The position numbers and the translations under genes are program-made. A stretch of 5,101 nucleotides of DNA from Acidobacteriota bacterium (GTDB lineage: Bacteria; Acidobacteriota; Blastocatellia; Pyrinomonadales; Pyrinomonadaceae), in the NCBI GenBank assembly GCA_029777145.1, contig JAKOSS010000421.1, positions 1-5,101 on the forward strand. The letters are read 5' to 3'. The notes beneath the pieces are model-generated. The model ran no database searches. It was not told the DNA's origin and saw only the letters and a list, made by a program, of their open reading frames with translations. Every line of letters begins with the position of its first letter. The stretch's first letter is position 1. Of this stretch, positions 5,066 through 5,101 are shown in pieces.

Positions 5066-5101
5066 CTATTGCTGCGGGAACTGAAGACCGCCCGGGAATT
5101 G
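5066..5101 (-). CDS. C-terminal 11 codons of an unidentified minus-strand gene, cut by the window edge
   Basis: On the minus strand the frame ending at TAG (5068-5066) reads QFPGGLQFPQQ before the stop. The fragment is too short to recognise. The reason to call it is context: a well-formed reverse-strand terminator follows the stop by 23 nt, and the DNA beyond it is repeat-filled spacer. Another minus frame stays open through the hairpin and the repeats, which makes it less likely to be the gene. The peptide is rich in Gln, Phe and Pro; I assign no function. It would be convergent with the permease operon. Confidence 0.45.
   Translation of the reverse strand, partial: QFPGGLQFPQQ

Noticed and set aside
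4860..5084. Forward frame of 74 codons at the right end
   Set aside because: It is a translation of the stem-loop and C-run repeats, lacks a ribosome binding site and overlaps the reverse terminator and convergent gene end.

Overview
The window is ordinary-looking, fairly GC-rich bacterial chromosome with strong G/C preference at third codon positions. Its core is an amino-acid transport and decarboxylation locus. Nothing in the sequence fixes the organism. The GC-rich coding with few strong Shine-Dalgarno sites, and intergenic DNA full of short G-run repeats, made me think of Acidobacteriota-like genomes, but this is a weak impression.

Layout, left to right. (1) Positions 1-948, minus strand: the first 316 codons of a pyridoxal-phosphate (group II) aromatic-L-amino-acid decarboxylase, cut by the left edge just after its PLP-lysine motif. 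No long forward reading of this stretch is real. (2) Positions 949-1166: a divergent control region. It has one good forward sigma70-type promoter and a weaker reverse one whose -10 elements overlap on opposite strands, plus several short palindromes. (3) Positions 1167-2693, plus strand: a 12-helix APC-superfamily permease of the LAT/SteT-like type. (4) Positions 2717-4537, plus strand, 23 nt downstream with a strong ribosome binding site: a second APC permease of the CAT (YfnA/GkApcT-like) type with an extended C-terminus. (5) Positions 4558-4586: an intrinsic terminator closing the two-permease operon. (6) Positions 4587-5014: about 430 bp of non-coding repeat DNA. It holds a 9-bp minisatellite, three diverged copies of a stem-loop repeat, a 13-bp duplication and a G-run (telomere-like) tandem on the opposite strand. 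(7) Positions 5015-5042: a reverse-strand terminator, placed just after the last 11 codons (5066-5101) of a gene entering from the right edge on the minus strand.

How the genes may work together (inference): a decarboxylase divergent from amino-acid carriers is what one expects of a unit that imports an amino acid, decarboxylates it and possibly exports the amine. The substrate cannot be read from this window. I see no phage, defence, CRISPR or insertion-sequence element, and no evidence of a wholly new system. The most unusual parts are the shared-core divergent promoter and the repeat-packed intergenic segment at the right.
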